Source of the DNA: Peribacillus frigoritolerans
GTDB lineage: Bacteria > Bacillota > Bacilli > Bacillales > DSM-1321
DNA: 64,000 bases
Assembly (NCBI RefSeq): GCF_040250305.1
Contig: NZ_CP158190.1
Span: 3,876,001-3,940,000, forward strand
Direction of reading: 5' to 3'
This document shows positions 49,234 to 58,494 of the stretch, piece after piece. The position numbers and the translations under genes were made by a program. Below the pieces are notes generated by a model that saw only the letters and a list, made by a program, of their open reading frames with translations, had not been told where the DNA came from and did not search any database. Every line of letters begins with the position of its first letter. The first letter of the stretch is position 1.

Positions 49234-49773
49234 CTAAAAGTTAATATCCATCTTAAAAAATATTTCATCCTCATTACATTCAAGAATTTCAATTGCTTGC
49301 TCGGCCGTTAATGAACCTTCCAAAAACTCGATCACTGGGGATTGATCAATGAACCTGCCTTGCAAATGAAATGAACAGTGCATATCGCTCACTTCTTTTT
49401 TACACATGGAAACAGCCAGTATATTTTCAAAAAACGGATCGAGATTCTTATCGAGAATTTTAAAGAAATCGTTTGTCCAGCGATACATCAGACAGTCCAT
49501 CTCAGTTGAACCTTCAAAAACATCAATGATTTCATATTCGCAATAAAATGATCCATTATTCCAATTCGACGTCAACAACATTTCGGTGAACTTAGGTAAA
49601 TTCAAACTGGAGAGGCGTGCTTCATTCTGGGTTTCAACAATGATTTCATCAATGATGCCCTTGACACGATCAATTCTGTTCAACTCCAGATTCCCTTTGA
49701 TGATTTGAATTTTATTCAGCCAGTCATGCCTGGTTTGACGCAGAGTTTCAATAGTCGTCCAATTTTTATCCAT
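49234..49773 (-). CDS. spo0B: Sporulation phosphotransferase Spo0B
   Basis: 179-residue phosphotransferase of the sporulation phosphorelay, passing phosphate from Spo0F to Spo0A. The phospho-accepting His lies in the helical-hairpin motif TRHDWLNKIQIIKGN near residue 16; a degenerate ATPase-like C-terminal domain follows. ATG at 49773 (MDKNWTTIE) is chosen, with GAAGGTG upstream. It precedes obg by 48 bases. Confidence 0.92.
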   Translation of the reverse strand: MDKNWTTIETLRQTRHDWLNKIQIIKGNLELNRIDRVKGIIDEIIVETQNEARLSSLNLPKFTEMLLTSNWNNGSFYCEYEIIDVFEGSTEMDCLMYRWTNDFFKILDKNLDPFFENILAVSMCKKEVSDMHCSFHLQGRFIDQSPVIEFLEGSLTAEQAIEILECNEDEIFFKMDINF

Positions 49774-50314
49774 TATTAACACCTTCAATTATGATAAAGA
49801 AACTTTTTTTCAGCTCTATCATGTTGAATACTTCCATTTGTACAGTATATCAAAAAAATAACAAACAGGAAATGAAGCTCGATTCACATGCCTTCACATG
49901 AAAGCCCCCGTCCAAAAAATACAGCCGCACACCCTGAGTTCTTTGGACGATGGTAGAGCCATTTGAACTAAAAAAGAGAATGGGCCTTTTATGCACCAAT
50001 TGGAGATATTATAGTTGAATTGGAGTGTCTATTTGGCTTAAACCAAATCGGATGGATGAGTAATCTTGGATTTCCCCTCTGAAAGTTTAAGAAAGCCCGC
50101 CGATTGGCGAGCCTTTTGTAAGTCAGAGGTTGTTTTCCTTATACTAATGACTAAAGTCTCCTGCAAAATGCTGGTTCATTTCCTATATAGTATAAATAAA
50201 GGGCCGGACCCCTTCATCACTATATAGCATACCATTATTAAAAATGACGCGGTATATAGTGTCTTGTAGAAGGAATCAGACCCTTTTGAGTCAGCCTCTG
50301 TTCAAAGATGCCAA
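49774..50314. other. Intergenic region between rpmA and spo0B
   Basis: No convincing ORF. It contains a hairpin at about 50094-50116 (minus strand GGCTCGCC-AATC-GGCGGGC then TTTCTT) that looks like a terminator, and a long imperfect palindrome at 50198-50287 just after rpmA. Promoter of spo0B-obg-pheB expected near 49800-49860. Confidence 0.55.
50198..50287. repeat. 90-bp imperfect palindrome downstream of rpmA
   Basis: Outer arms AAAGGGCCGGACCCCTTC and GAAGGAATCAGACCCTTT pair in two blocks; inner arms CACTATATA and TATATAGTG pair perfectly, with an AT-rich loop. On the minus strand it ends in CCCTTTATTT, so it may also terminate rplU-prp-rpmA. Confidence 0.7.
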
Positions 50315-50617
<303 letters not shown>

Positions 50618-50950
50618 CTATTGGTTGAGGATAATTTTCATGTATTTACCATAATCACGTTCGATGGTTTGCAGCGATATGAGCATGCCGTTCAAAAGCA
50701 GCTGAACCTTCTCTTCCGATTCCGGCGAAAGATTCCCCGGAATGACGCAGCGAAGATAGCCGCCTTCTCTCCCTTGCTCAATCTCAGGCTCTACGTCCGT
50801 TAAGGACATGATTGCATTGACTGCCCCGAAGGAAACAGCCGATACACCTGCACAAACGATATCAGAACCTTTTTTAGCAAAATTAGCATGTCCGCTTAAG
50901 GTGAACGAAGCAATCCGTTCCTGCGGAGCATCAAATACAACTTTGATCAT
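50618..50950 (-). CDS. prp: Ribosomal-processing cysteine protease Prp
   Basis: 110-residue cysteine protease (YsxB) that removes the N-terminal extension of L27. Catalytic His and Cys lie in SGHANFAKKGSDIVCAGVS (about residues 19-37). It lies between rplU and rpmA, 13 and 12 bases from each, next to its substrate gene, whose cleavage motif is present. Confidence 0.95.
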   Translation of the reverse strand: MIKVVFDAPQERIASFTLSGHANFAKKGSDIVCAGVSAVSFGAVNAIMSLTDVEPEIEQGREGGYLRCVIPGNLSPESEEKVQLLLNGMLISLQTIERDYGKYMKIILNQ

Positions 50951-50963
50951 CTAGAATCAGCCC

Positions 50964-51272
50964 TCACGCGTTGATTGCTTCGATAACAACTTTAGTGTAT
51001 GGTTGACGATGACCTTGTTTTTTACGATTGTTTTTCTTCGCTTTGTATTTGAAAACAGTGATTTTCTTTTGCTTACCTTGTTTTTCGACAGTACCTGTTA
51101 CAGTAGCGCCTTCAACTAGTGGAGCACCGACTTTCACGTCTTCGCCACCTACGAATAAAACTTTGTCAAATGTAACAGTTTCGCCTGCTTCTGCGTTTAA
51201 TTTTTCAATGTAAACCGCTTCGCCAGCTGCTACTTTAATTTGTTTACCGCCAGTTTCGATAATTGCGTACAT
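50964..51272 (-). CDS. rplU: 50S ribosomal protein L21
   Basis: 102-residue ribosomal protein L21, complete, with the C-terminal signature [19 protein letters not shown]. First gene of rplU-prp-rpmA; AAGGAGGTG upstream. An autoregulatory leader probably precedes it. Confidence 0.97.
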   Translation of the reverse strand: MYAIIETGGKQIKVAAGEAVYIEKLNAEAGETVTFDKVLFVGGEDVKVGAPLVEGATVTGTVEKQGKQKKITVFKYKAKKNNRKKQGHRQPYTKVVIEAINA

Positions 51273-51275
51273 ACT

Positions 51276-51410
51276 TGCACCTCCTTAAATGTCTCAGACT
51301 CGCCAATCACAGGCGTTTTACCAGAAAGGCAAAAGCTTAAAACCTGATGTTGAGCGGTTGTAGCACGGGTGCTACAAACATAACATTAAAATCCTAACAT
51401 GAAACAGGAA
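51276..51410 (-). promoter_or_regulatory. L21 leader (autoregulatory mRNA structure)
   Basis: The roughly 130-nt untranslated region before rplU holds a perfect hairpin with arms TTGTAGCAC and GTGCTACAA, and further stems towards the start codon (CGCCTGTGATTGGCG). Bacilli carry a conserved L21 leader here (Rfam 'L21_leader'), thought to be bound by L21 for feedback control. Assignment rests on position and the main hairpin. Confidence 0.6.
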
Positions 51411-51444
51411 AGGCTGTCAATATATTTATAACAATTCCCGCCCT

Positions 51445-52917
51445 TCACTCGAAAGCCCGCCCGATTTCCTGAATGCTCCCGAAGCGCTTGATGGAGTAAG
51501 CATTCCTCGAACCTGGGATAAAAGACAGGAATATCTTTTTACCGATCAATTCCTCCAATGTCGGCCGATATGATTCCTTTTCACCAAGCAGCACGTCAGC
51601 CACCGCTTTACTGACCTCCACCCAGACCGCTTCATCATCCGTCTTCCTGTGTTCCAGCAGTTCACGCTCCAACCGGAAGGCCACCGTTTCAGGGCTCTCG
51701 ATTTTACCGCTTCCACTGCAAACAGGGCAAGGCACCGTCGTCATTTCACTTAAAGACGGGGAGGTTCGCTTTCTCGTCATTTGTAAAATGCCCAGTTCCG
51801 TAAAACCGATGACCTGGATTCGCTTCTCATCCCTCACCGCTTCCTTTTTAACGATTTCGATGATTTCCTGTTCATGCCTGGACTGGTCCATATTGATGAA
51901 ATCTATCAGGATGATTCCGCTGATATTCCTCAATCTCAGCTGACGGGCGACCTCTTTCGCCGCAGCCTGATTAACCGCAAACAATGTTGCTTCCTTCGCC
52001 ACCTTGCCGGTGAACTTACCTGAATTGACATCGATTACGGTGAAAGCTTCCGTTTCTTCAAAAATTAAATATCCGCCATTCTCAAGCCAAACTATTTTCT
52101 TGGCCATTTTCTCAACTTGCGCTTCCACATTCCATTCGGAAAAAATGTTCTTTGTACCCGATGCATGGGATATTTCCCACTCCTTACGGTTTTCCTGTAT
52201 CCACTTTTTCAACTCGCGATAGGCCTCGAAGTCATCGATGGCAAGTTCCCCGGTCGCCGTTCCCGACATTTCGGAAATGATCATATCAAGGTATTCGTCC
52301 CTCTTATAGAGAAGGGACGGGGCCTTGAGGGACGCAGCCTTAAGTTCAAGCCCTTTAAAGAGCTCCCGCAATCCATTTAACCTGTCAAGGAAGACCGATT
52401 CACTTTCGTTCTCCATCGAGGTGCGGACAATCAATCCCTCATCAGGATTTTTATGCTGCAAGGCAGTTTCGCGCCATTGCTTCTGAAGATCATTGTTTTT
52501 GAATTTCTTTGAAACACCAACATAATCTATTCCATGTATGTATACGAGGGAATCTGTCGAAAACTCGATCAGCCCAGTCAATTTAGCTCCTTTGGTGCCC
52601 GTTTCATCCCGCGTCACCTGAACTAGCAGCTTTTCTCCTTGACGGACAAATTGACCGATCGATGCTTTCCCATCACTTTTTTTTGTCAGCTGGAAAGAGG
52701 GAATCTCGTCACGGTGTAAAAAACCATTTTTCTCTGCACCATAATCAATGAAGACGGCATCCATGCCCGGTAACACCTTCGTCACCTTCCCAAGATAAAT
52801 GTTACCGACCGTACTGCGCTTTTGAGGCGGCATGATTTCAAATTTACGTAAAACACCATTCTCAAGTACAGCCACTCTTTTTTCGCGTGAAGCTAGGTTC
52901 GCGATCATTTTTTTCAT
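51445..52917 (-). CDS. rng: Ribonuclease E/G family protein
   Basis: About 490-residue endoribonuclease of the RNase E/G family. N-terminal S1 domain (VGNIYLGKVTKVLPGMDAVFIDYG), catalytic segments FTVIDVNSGKFTGK and GIILIDFINM carrying the metal-binding aspartates, and the zinc-link CPVCSGSG near residue 408. No scaffold extension, so RNase G-like in length. ATG at 52917 follows GGAGAGG by 10 bases. B. subtilis lacks this enzyme, so this is a lineage difference. It follows spoIVFB by 42 bases. Confidence 0.93.
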   Translation of the reverse strand: MKKMIANLASREKRVAVLENGVLRKFEIMPPQKRSTVGNIYLGKVTKVLPGMDAVFIDYGAEKNGFLHRDEIPSFQLTKKSDGKASIGQFVRQGEKLLVQVTRDETGTKGAKLTGLIEFSTDSLVYIHGIDYVGVSKKFKNNDLQKQWRETALQHKNPDEGLIVRTSMENESESVFLDRLNGLRELFKGLELKAASLKAPSLLYKRDEYLDMIISEMSGTATGELAIDDFEAYRELKKWIQENRKEWEISHASGTKNIFSEWNVEAQVEKMAKKIVWLENGGYLIFEETEAFTVIDVNSGKFTGKVAKEATLFAVNQAAAKEVARQLRLRNISGIILIDFINMDQSRHEQEIIEIVKKEAVRDEKRIQVIGFTELGILQMTRKRTSPSLSEMTTVPCPVCSGSGKIESPETVAFRLERELLEHRKTDDEAVWVEVSKAVADVLLGEKESYRPTLEELIGKKIFLSFIPGSRNAYSIKRFGSIQEIGRAFE

Positions 52918-52959
52918 CAAAAAAAATCCTCTCCTCAATTTGAAGAAAGGATAACATAT

Positions 52960-53826
52960 TTAATAAGAATATAATAGGTCGCCGATTTTCCCGTTTGTCA
53001 TTTTCTCGGAAAAATAGGCATGAAGGATTTCCGTTTCATCCAACGAGCCGCTCTCTTTCCCGTTTTTCATGATGATCACGGGGTGTTTACAACCGCGTTG
53101 AAACATTTCCAGCACTTTATAAATCGGTTCTTGTGAATCCACCGAGATCGGCTTCAGTTTCGCCAAATCATTCGTATGCCCGTAATGGCGCTGCAAAAGA
53201 AAGCGGATGAACGCATAATACCTCTGCCGCCATTCCATGACGAGTGAGAGACTTATGAAAAAGATGATGAGCCAGATGTTCAAATTGAGCGGATCCAGAA
53301 TGAGCCAGGTCAAAAAAGCAAGGAAAGCGAATACTGCAGAAAAGTGAAGTGTATGTTTCTGCGCTTCCAGAAAGGTGCAGTATAGGGAAACACCGATGAA
53401 TAGCAGCCGTCCCCCGTCCAGGGGCCAAATTGGCAGCAGATTAAAAATCAGCAGCATAAGATTCATATACAAAAATGGCTGGTACAGCTCATATGGGATA
53501 ATGGTAAAGAAATAGAGCAAAAAAGCTGCGCCAATGAGCCAAACATGTTGAAGCGGACCGGCAAGCACCACCGCCAAATCCTCCTTCAAACTCTTGTTTC
53601 CATATTCCTCAGTCTCGACAGCCCCGCCAAAAGGAAGCAGCTGGATTGACTTTATCCGCCATTTGAAGTGCTGGGCACAGACGGCATGCCCCATCTCATG
53701 TATGAAGACGATGAGCAACAGCATCATCACTTCAACGAAATGGGCTGTGAGGATGGCGATGCCAATGACAAACCACAATGTCGGATGCACCCTGATTTTA
53801 AACAGTAACTTCCCATATTCACTCAA
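52960..53826 (-). CDS. spoIVFB: Stage IV sporulation protein FB (pro-sigma-K protease)
   Basis: 288-residue intramembrane S2P-type zinc metalloprotease that releases sigma-K in the mother cell. Zinc motif HEMGHA at residues 43-48, second motif NLLPIWPLDGGRLL near residue 130, six membrane segments and a C-terminal CBS-like domain. It overlaps spoIVFA by eight bases; SpoIVFA and BofA inhibit it until SpoIVB (restrained by BofC) signals. Confidence 0.95.
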   Translation of the reverse strand: MSEYGKLLFKIRVHPTLWFVIGIAILTAHFVEVMMLLLIVFIHEMGHAVCAQHFKWRIKSIQLLPFGGAVETEEYGNKSLKEDLAVVLAGPLQHVWLIGAAFLLYFFTIIPYELYQPFLYMNLMLLIFNLLPIWPLDGGRLLFIGVSLYCTFLEAQKHTLHFSAVFAFLAFLTWLILDPLNLNIWLIIFFISLSLVMEWRQRYYAFIRFLLQRHYGHTNDLAKLKPISVDSQEPIYKVLEMFQRGCKHPVIIMKNGKESGSLDETEILHAYFSEKMTNGKIGDLLYSY

Positions 53827-54568
53827 AGGAAATCACCTTTTTAGGATCGACGAAAGCATCATTTTCTTTTATCGCTAAATAAAACCTGCCCATGGATCCA
53901 TCTTCACTTAGTGTAACCTGTCCGACTTCATTGCCCTTTTTAACGAACTCATACAATTTCACATCAATTTCTTTCAGCTGCCCATACCAAGATTCACTTT
54001 TATTGGCATGCTGAATGACGACCGTCTTTCCGATCCCCTCCTTTTCACCGGCAAAAATGACTACCCCTTCATTAACGGCCTCGACCTTTGAGCCTTTGCT
54101 CGTTTCCAATATGATTCCCTCACCGTTCGTCTCGAAGTTTTGGGTAATCTTCGCAGAAGCTGGCATTGCATATTCTTCATTTGAATCAACAGTTTCCGTA
54201 TTGGCTTCATTCGGTAAAAAAGCGATCGGTTTACCAAACGCACTTTCGTACCAATTGGAGATTGAAGCGAACTGAAATTCCTTGTTCATGTTCTCCGTGA
54301 CAAAACTCCTGGCAGGGTCAAGCCGCACAGAAGGGTGTTTGAACATCACAGCGACAATCAGGAACAGGCATACACTGGCAAGGATTTTAAAGAAAAAATA
54401 TTCTTTCTTGAAGAGCGGATGGTCTTTTTCGGAATACCCGTTATATGAATCAATCCCATATGGTTCCTCATTGTTGATCTCCGTCCAGCTACTGCTTCCT
54501 GCAGGTTTATCATTAAACTTGCGTCTCTTGGCGATACGATTGCGGATATCTTTCCTGCGATCATCCAT
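53819..54568 (-). CDS. spoIVFA: Stage IV sporulation protein FA
   Basis: 249-residue membrane protein that scaffolds SpoIVFB and BofA in the outer forespore membrane. Basic cytoplasmic N-terminus, one membrane helix (about 68-83, FFKILASVCLFLIVAVMF), then an extracytoplasmic LytM/M23-like domain (GIILETSKGSKVEAVNEGVV, VVIQHANKSESWYGQL) lacking the usual zinc ligands, so degenerate. Upstream of and overlapping spoIVFB. Confidence 0.93.
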   Translation of the reverse strand: MDDRRKDIRNRIAKRRKFNDKPAGSSSWTEINNEEPYGIDSYNGYSEKDHPLFKKEYFFFKILASVCLFLIVAVMFKHPSVRLDPARSFVTENMNKEFQFASISNWYESAFGKPIAFLPNEANTETVDSNEEYAMPASAKITQNFETNGEGIILETSKGSKVEAVNEGVVIFAGEKEGIGKTVVIQHANKSESWYGQLKEIDVKLYEFVKKGNEVGQVTLSEDGSMGRFYLAIKENDAFVDPKKVISFE

Positions 54569-54805
54569 TCCAGACTTCCCCCCCTGCTCATGTCAAAGCG
54601 CTATATTACAACGTATGAGCAACTTGTCCAGACTATTCTGCACTTCCCTGAAAATTTTTTTTCGATGAAAAATTCACCGAAACTTATGAATTCCCAAGGT
54701 GGTTCGGGCATCGATTCAGAAAATCGAATAATTGAGATTGATATTGTTCCCCGGAATTTGTTATAATAAAGTGGTTTTAACATTATTGAGGGGGAACATT
54801 TTTTT

Positions 54806-55249
54806 ATGTCAATCGAAATAGGCAGCAAAGTACAAGGTAAAGTAACAGGTATCACTAATTTTGGAGCATTCGTAGAATTACCAGGAGGCTCAACAGGTCT
54901 TGTGCATATCAGTGAGGTAGCAGATAGCTATGTAAAAGACGTAAATGACCATCTTAAAGTAGGCGACCAAATTGAAGTAAAAGTGATTAGTGAGAAAGAC
55001 GGAAAAACTGCCTTGTCCATCAAAAAGGCTATAGATAGACCCGAAGGGCAAACCTCTTCTTATACCAAACGCCCACCACGCCAAGGGGATAGCCGTTCTA
55101 AAGATTTTCGTTCAAAAGGTAATTTCCAACCAAAGGAAAATTTCGAAGATAAAATGGTGCGCTTTTTAAAGACTAGTGAAGAAAATTTATCGACTCTTAA
55201 ACGCAGCACCGAATCAAAACGCGGCGGCAGAGGCGGAAGACGCGGATAA
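54806..55249 (+). CDS. S1 domain RNA-binding protein (YabR-like)
   Basis: 147-residue protein with one N-terminal S1 domain (residues about 1-75: IGSKVQGKVTGITNFGAFVE, GSTGLVHISEVA) and a basic Arg/Lys/Gly tail ending SKRGGRGGRRG. Closest to B. subtilis YabR, including the ENLSTLKR tail motif. YabR normally sits near divIC and spoIIE, so this is either a relocated gene or a second copy. Likely binds RNA or ribosomes. Plus strand, divergent from spoIVFA, with a G-rich site and its own terminator. Confidence 0.88.
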   Translation: MSIEIGSKVQGKVTGITNFGAFVELPGGSTGLVHISEVADSYVKDVNDHLKVGDQIEVKVISEKDGKTALSIKKAIDRPEGQTSSYTKRPPRQGDSRSKDFRSKGNFQPKENFEDKMVRFLKTSEENLSTLKRSTESKRGGRGGRRG

Positions 55250-55274
55250 CCCGCTGCATTTTTAGCATATAGAT

Positions 55275-55306
55275 CAGGCAAGCCAGTATACGGCTTGCCT
55301 TTTTTA
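55275..55306 (+). terminator. Terminator of the YabR-like gene
   Basis: AGGCAAGCC-AGTATA-CGGCTTGCCT followed by TTTTTATTT: strong stem and T-run. Confidence 0.9.
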
Positions 55307-55320
55307 TTTCACAAGAAGCA

Positions 55321-55356
55321 TAAAAAAAGCGAGGGCATCAAATGCTCCCCGCTTCT
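55321..55356 (-). terminator. Terminator after minD
   Basis: On the minus strand an imperfect stem (AGCGGGGAGCAT and ATGCCCTCGCT) is followed by T7, 19 bases beyond the minD stop. Confidence 0.82.
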
Positions 55357-55374
55357 TGACAAAAGAATATAGAT

Positions 55375-56178
55375 TTACCGCACGCTGAAGAATTTTTTCA
55401 ATTTGGACATGAAGCCCTTTGGTTCGCTGCCAATTGGAGTCAAGGGCACAGATTCACCAAGGATCCTTCTGGCGATGTTCCGATAGGCAAGTGAAACTCT
55501 ATTGTCCGGATTATAGGCAATGGGTTCCTTTTTATTCGCTGCCACAATGACCTGGTCATCATCAGGAATGACGCCGATCAAATCAATCTTAAGAAAATCG
55601 GCAACTCCATCGATATCCATTTCTTCATCCTCATGAAGCAAATGGCCGCGGATCCGGTTGATGATCAATTGAGGCGGTTCAATATGCTCTTCTTTTTCAA
55701 GCAGGCCAATAATACGGTCAGCATCCCTGACAGCCGGTCTCTCTGCAGTCGTAACGATGATTGCCTTGTCTGCCCCAGCTATGGCATTCCTGAAGCCCTG
55801 TTCAATGCCTGCAGGGCAATCAATGATGACATAATCATAGTCAGGCTTCATATCGCTGATGAGTTTCCTCATCTGCTCTTCATTCACCACTGTTTTGTCA
55901 CTATTTTGCGGAGCGGGAAGCAGATAAAGCAAATCCTCGAAATGTTTATCTTTTATAAGCGCCTGGTGTATCTTACAGCGCCCTTCGACCACATCGACCA
56001 AATCATAGATGATGCGATTCTCCAATCCCATGATCACATCCAAATTCCGAAGACCAATATCCGTATCAATCAAGCAAACCTTTTTGCCTAGAAGAGCTAA
56101 AGATGTTCCTAAATTGGCGGAGGTGGTCGTTTTCCCGACACCACCCTTACCGGATGTTATAACTATTGCCTCTCCCAC
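55375..56178 (-). CDS. minD: Septum-site-determining ATPase MinD
   Basis: 267-residue ParA/MinD-type ATPase that recruits MinC to the membrane and blocks polar division. Deviant Walker A SGKGGVGKTTTSAN, DTDIGLRNLDVIMGLE, and the C-terminal amphipathic membrane helix FMSKLKKFFSVR. It follows minC by two bases. Pole targeting in bacilli depends on DivIVA/MinJ, not MinE, and no minE is seen. Confidence 0.97.
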   Translation of the reverse strand: MGEAIVITSGKGGVGKTTTSANLGTSLALLGKKVCLIDTDIGLRNLDVIMGLENRIIYDLVDVVEGRCKIHQALIKDKHFEDLLYLLPAPQNSDKTVVNEEQMRKLISDMKPDYDYVIIDCPAGIEQGFRNAIAGADKAIIVTTAERPAVRDADRIIGLLEKEEHIEPPQLIINRIRGHLLHEDEEMDIDGVADFLKIDLIGVIPDDDQVIVAANKKEPIAYNPDNRVSLAYRNIARRILGESVPLTPIGSEPKGFMSKLKKFFSVR

Positions 56179-56180
56179 GA

Positions 56181-56864
56181 TTAGAGACCCCCTTCTAATC
56201 TATTTAAATTAGGTCTATATTTCTTTAAGACTTGCAATTTTTCTATTATGATATTTTGTTCTTCATCCATGAAGGCACATTCCAAGTCATGTCCCCATTT
56301 CGCATATTGGTCAGGAGATAAATTCACTTTTCCGGCAATGCGCAGCTGGGCAGGCTTCATGACAGAGGCAGCTATAATGGCCTCTTTATTCCCTTTATAT
56401 CCGGCATGGGCTATTCCCTTTAGCTGTCCCATGATATATATGTTGCCACCCGCACGAACCGTTCCGTCGGGATTGACATCCCCTATCAGCAGTAAGTCCC
56501 CGGGAACTTCAAAAACCTGTCCCGACCTTATCACCTTGGTCACGGTCGTCACTTGGTTTTCATCTTTCCATCGTTTCGCTTCATCCTTCGTAAGGACATT
56601 CGAAATCATCTCATCTACGAAAAGCTTCTTCTTTTTATGGATGACCTCTTTAATCTTTTCTTCTTGTTGTTCATCAAGATAGCGGTTCCCTGTATGTACT
56701 TTTACGGAAATGGACGGGTCATTTTCTTGAAACTGATAGTTTGCCGAAAGCTTCACTTCTAACTCTTTCAATAATTCGGAAAATGAGCAAGAATCATCGA
56801 GATGAAGCATAAACCCGTCTTTTGTTCCCTTAATCATGACATTTTGCTGAATTCTTTTATTCAT
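56181..56864 (-). CDS. minC: Septum-site-determining protein MinC
   Basis: 227-residue inhibitor of FtsZ assembly. N-terminal MinC_N domain and a C-terminal beta-helical domain with RSGQVFEVPGDLLLIGDVNP and GGNIYIMGQLKGIAHAG motifs that bind MinD. AGGTGA precedes the ATG. Two bases from minD. Confidence 0.95.
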   Translation of the reverse strand: MNKRIQQNVMIKGTKDGFMLHLDDSCSFSELLKELEVKLSANYQFQENDPSISVKVHTGNRYLDEQQEEKIKEVIHKKKKLFVDEMISNVLTKDEAKRWKDENQVTTVTKVIRSGQVFEVPGDLLLIGDVNPDGTVRAGGNIYIMGQLKGIAHAGYKGNKEAIIAASVMKPAQLRIAGKVNLSPDQYAKWGHDLECAFMDEEQNIIIEKLQVLKKYRPNLNRLEGGL

Positions 56865-56980
56865 GACGTTTGTTTCACCTCAATGAAATATAATTCGACA
56901 TAGGAAAACAAATTTCCTTTTTCTACGTACACGGAAAAGAGAAAATACATTTCCCACCTGCTTCTTAAGACACAGGAACG

Positions 56981-57499
56981 TTATTCCGTTTCTCCTTGCA
57001 AATCAAGTTTTTCAATCATTCTCTTTAAAGGGTAGCAGCTGATAATAATGAATGCGAGATTCAATAATAATGTCGGAATCAATCTCCGTTCCGCAAATTC
57101 ACCAAATCCCATATCAGCAAAAGATAGTATGATATTCATTTGATAGATGACAACCTCTAAAACTGCCGTGAATAAAAGCGCAGTAAGACAGGCAATCAAT
57201 ATATTATTTTGCAGGATTTTCATGCATTTCGATATCAGATAGGCAAGAAAAGGCAGCAGGAACATGTAAGTCCCAAGGATTTCCGTATATACGACATCAT
57301 AGGTCAACCCAAGAATCGCACCATAAAGCATACCCATTTTCCTTGAACCGAACATGGTCAGGAAAAAAACGAAAGCCATCATGAAATGGGGCACGAGGAT
57401 TTTATCGGCCCCGAATGCATTTCCAGCGAACATCTGGGCGAAGATGCTTTCAAAAACAAAAAAAACCAAGGCTATAAAAGAAAGGATGAAATATCTCAC
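56981..57499 (-). CDS. mreD: Rod-shape-determining protein MreD
   Basis: 172-residue membrane protein with five or six helices, part of the elongasome with MreB and MreC. GTG start overlapping the mreC stop by four bases. Sequence diverse as usual for MreD, but length, hydrophobicity and position are diagnostic. Upstream of minC by 116 bases. Confidence 0.93.
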   Translation of the reverse strand: MRYFILSFIALVFFVFESIFAQMFAGNAFGADKILVPHFMMAFVFFLTMFGSRKMGMLYGAILGLTYDVVYTEILGTYMFLLPFLAYLISKCMKILQNNILIACLTALLFTAVLEVVIYQMNIILSFADMGFGEFAERRLIPTLLLNLAFIIISCYPLKRMIEKLDLQGETE

Positions 57500-58368
57500 T
57501 CAGCTTCATCCTCCCCTTCACTTTCTTTCGGTACACCGTCCACTTCGCGCTGAACGACCATGACATTATTAATATCATAAAAATCCGTGGAAGGTTCAAT
57601 ATATGCGGTCTGGTTCAATCCATATTGATCCACTTTGACATCGACAACTTTCCCGATCAGCAGACCTTTCGGAAAGATCCCTCCATAACCGGATGTGATG
57701 ACCAATGAATTTTTCTTGATCTTTTTATCATATGGGATCCGTTTCATCAGCAAAAGGTTCTTCTTATCATCGAATCCTTCAATCAAGCCATATGCTTTAT
57801 CATCACCTTGGACAATCGCTGAGACACGATTGGCTTTATCGATCGAGCTTAAAAGTTGAACCGAGGCCGTGAAATCCGTCGCTGATTTCACCTTACCGAC
57901 TAACCCATTGGACGTGATGACAGCCATATTTTTTTCTACCCCATTACGCTTCCCTTTATTAATCGTCAGCATTTCATGCCAGCGGTCGGGATTACGTCCA
58001 ATGACCGTCGCCTGAGTGGGCGAATACTTGCGCAGGTCATCTTCTTTTTTGAGGTTATCGCGAAGTTCTTCATTTTCTTCCTTTAAATCTTGGACTTGGG
58101 TTTTCAATAATACATATTCATCCAAGCGGGCTTTCAATTTTTTGTTTTCATCGTATGTATGTTGAAGGTCTTTTAAGCCCCCTACAAAACCTGTTATACC
58201 CGATACTGGCTTATTAAACACATTTCCGACCCAGCCTGTCGTATCTTTCAGGAATTGCTCCGGCCAAGTCAACTCTTCTCTCTCCCTTAATGAAAAACCG
58301 ATCAATGCCACGAGAACGATAATACTAACGAGCAAGAGAAGGAGCTTTTTATTAAAAAACTGTGGCAT
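57496..58368 (-). CDS. mreC: Rod-shape-determining protein MreC
   Basis: 290-residue bitopic protein: one N-terminal membrane helix (about 8-25), a coiled coil (about 65-110, LKARLDEYVLLKTQVQDLKE) and a beta-rich extracytoplasmic domain with VIGRNPDRWHEMLTINKG and SGYGGIFPKGLLIGKV. It scaffolds wall-elongation enzymes. The tail is Glu/Asp-rich. Confidence 0.95.
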   Translation of the reverse strand: MPQFFNKKLLLLLVSIIVLVALIGFSLREREELTWPEQFLKDTTGWVGNVFNKPVSGITGFVGGLKDLQHTYDENKKLKARLDEYVLLKTQVQDLKEENEELRDNLKKEDDLRKYSPTQATVIGRNPDRWHEMLTINKGKRNGVEKNMAVITSNGLVGKVKSATDFTASVQLLSSIDKANRVSAIVQGDDKAYGLIEGFDDKKNLLLMKRIPYDKKIKKNSLVITSGYGGIFPKGLLIGKVVDVKVDQYGLNQTAYIEPSTDFYDINNVMVVQREVDGVPKESEGEDEAE

Positions 58369-58437
58369 GGTGATTACACCTCTATCTAAAATTTCTTAAA
58401 AATACACTATGGATTTAATTAAACAGCAAAACATAAG

Positions 58438-58478
58438 AAAAACCGGCTCAAAATTGCACCTTTTGTTGAGCCGGCCCT
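58438..58478 (-). terminator. Terminator between mreB and mreC
   Basis: The minus strand reads CCGGCTCA, an 18-nt loop region, then TGAGCCGG and TTTTTC, directly after the mreB stop. It probably separates or attenuates mreC-mreD from mreB. Confidence 0.8.
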
Positions 58479-58494
58479 ATTTGAGAAGTAATGC

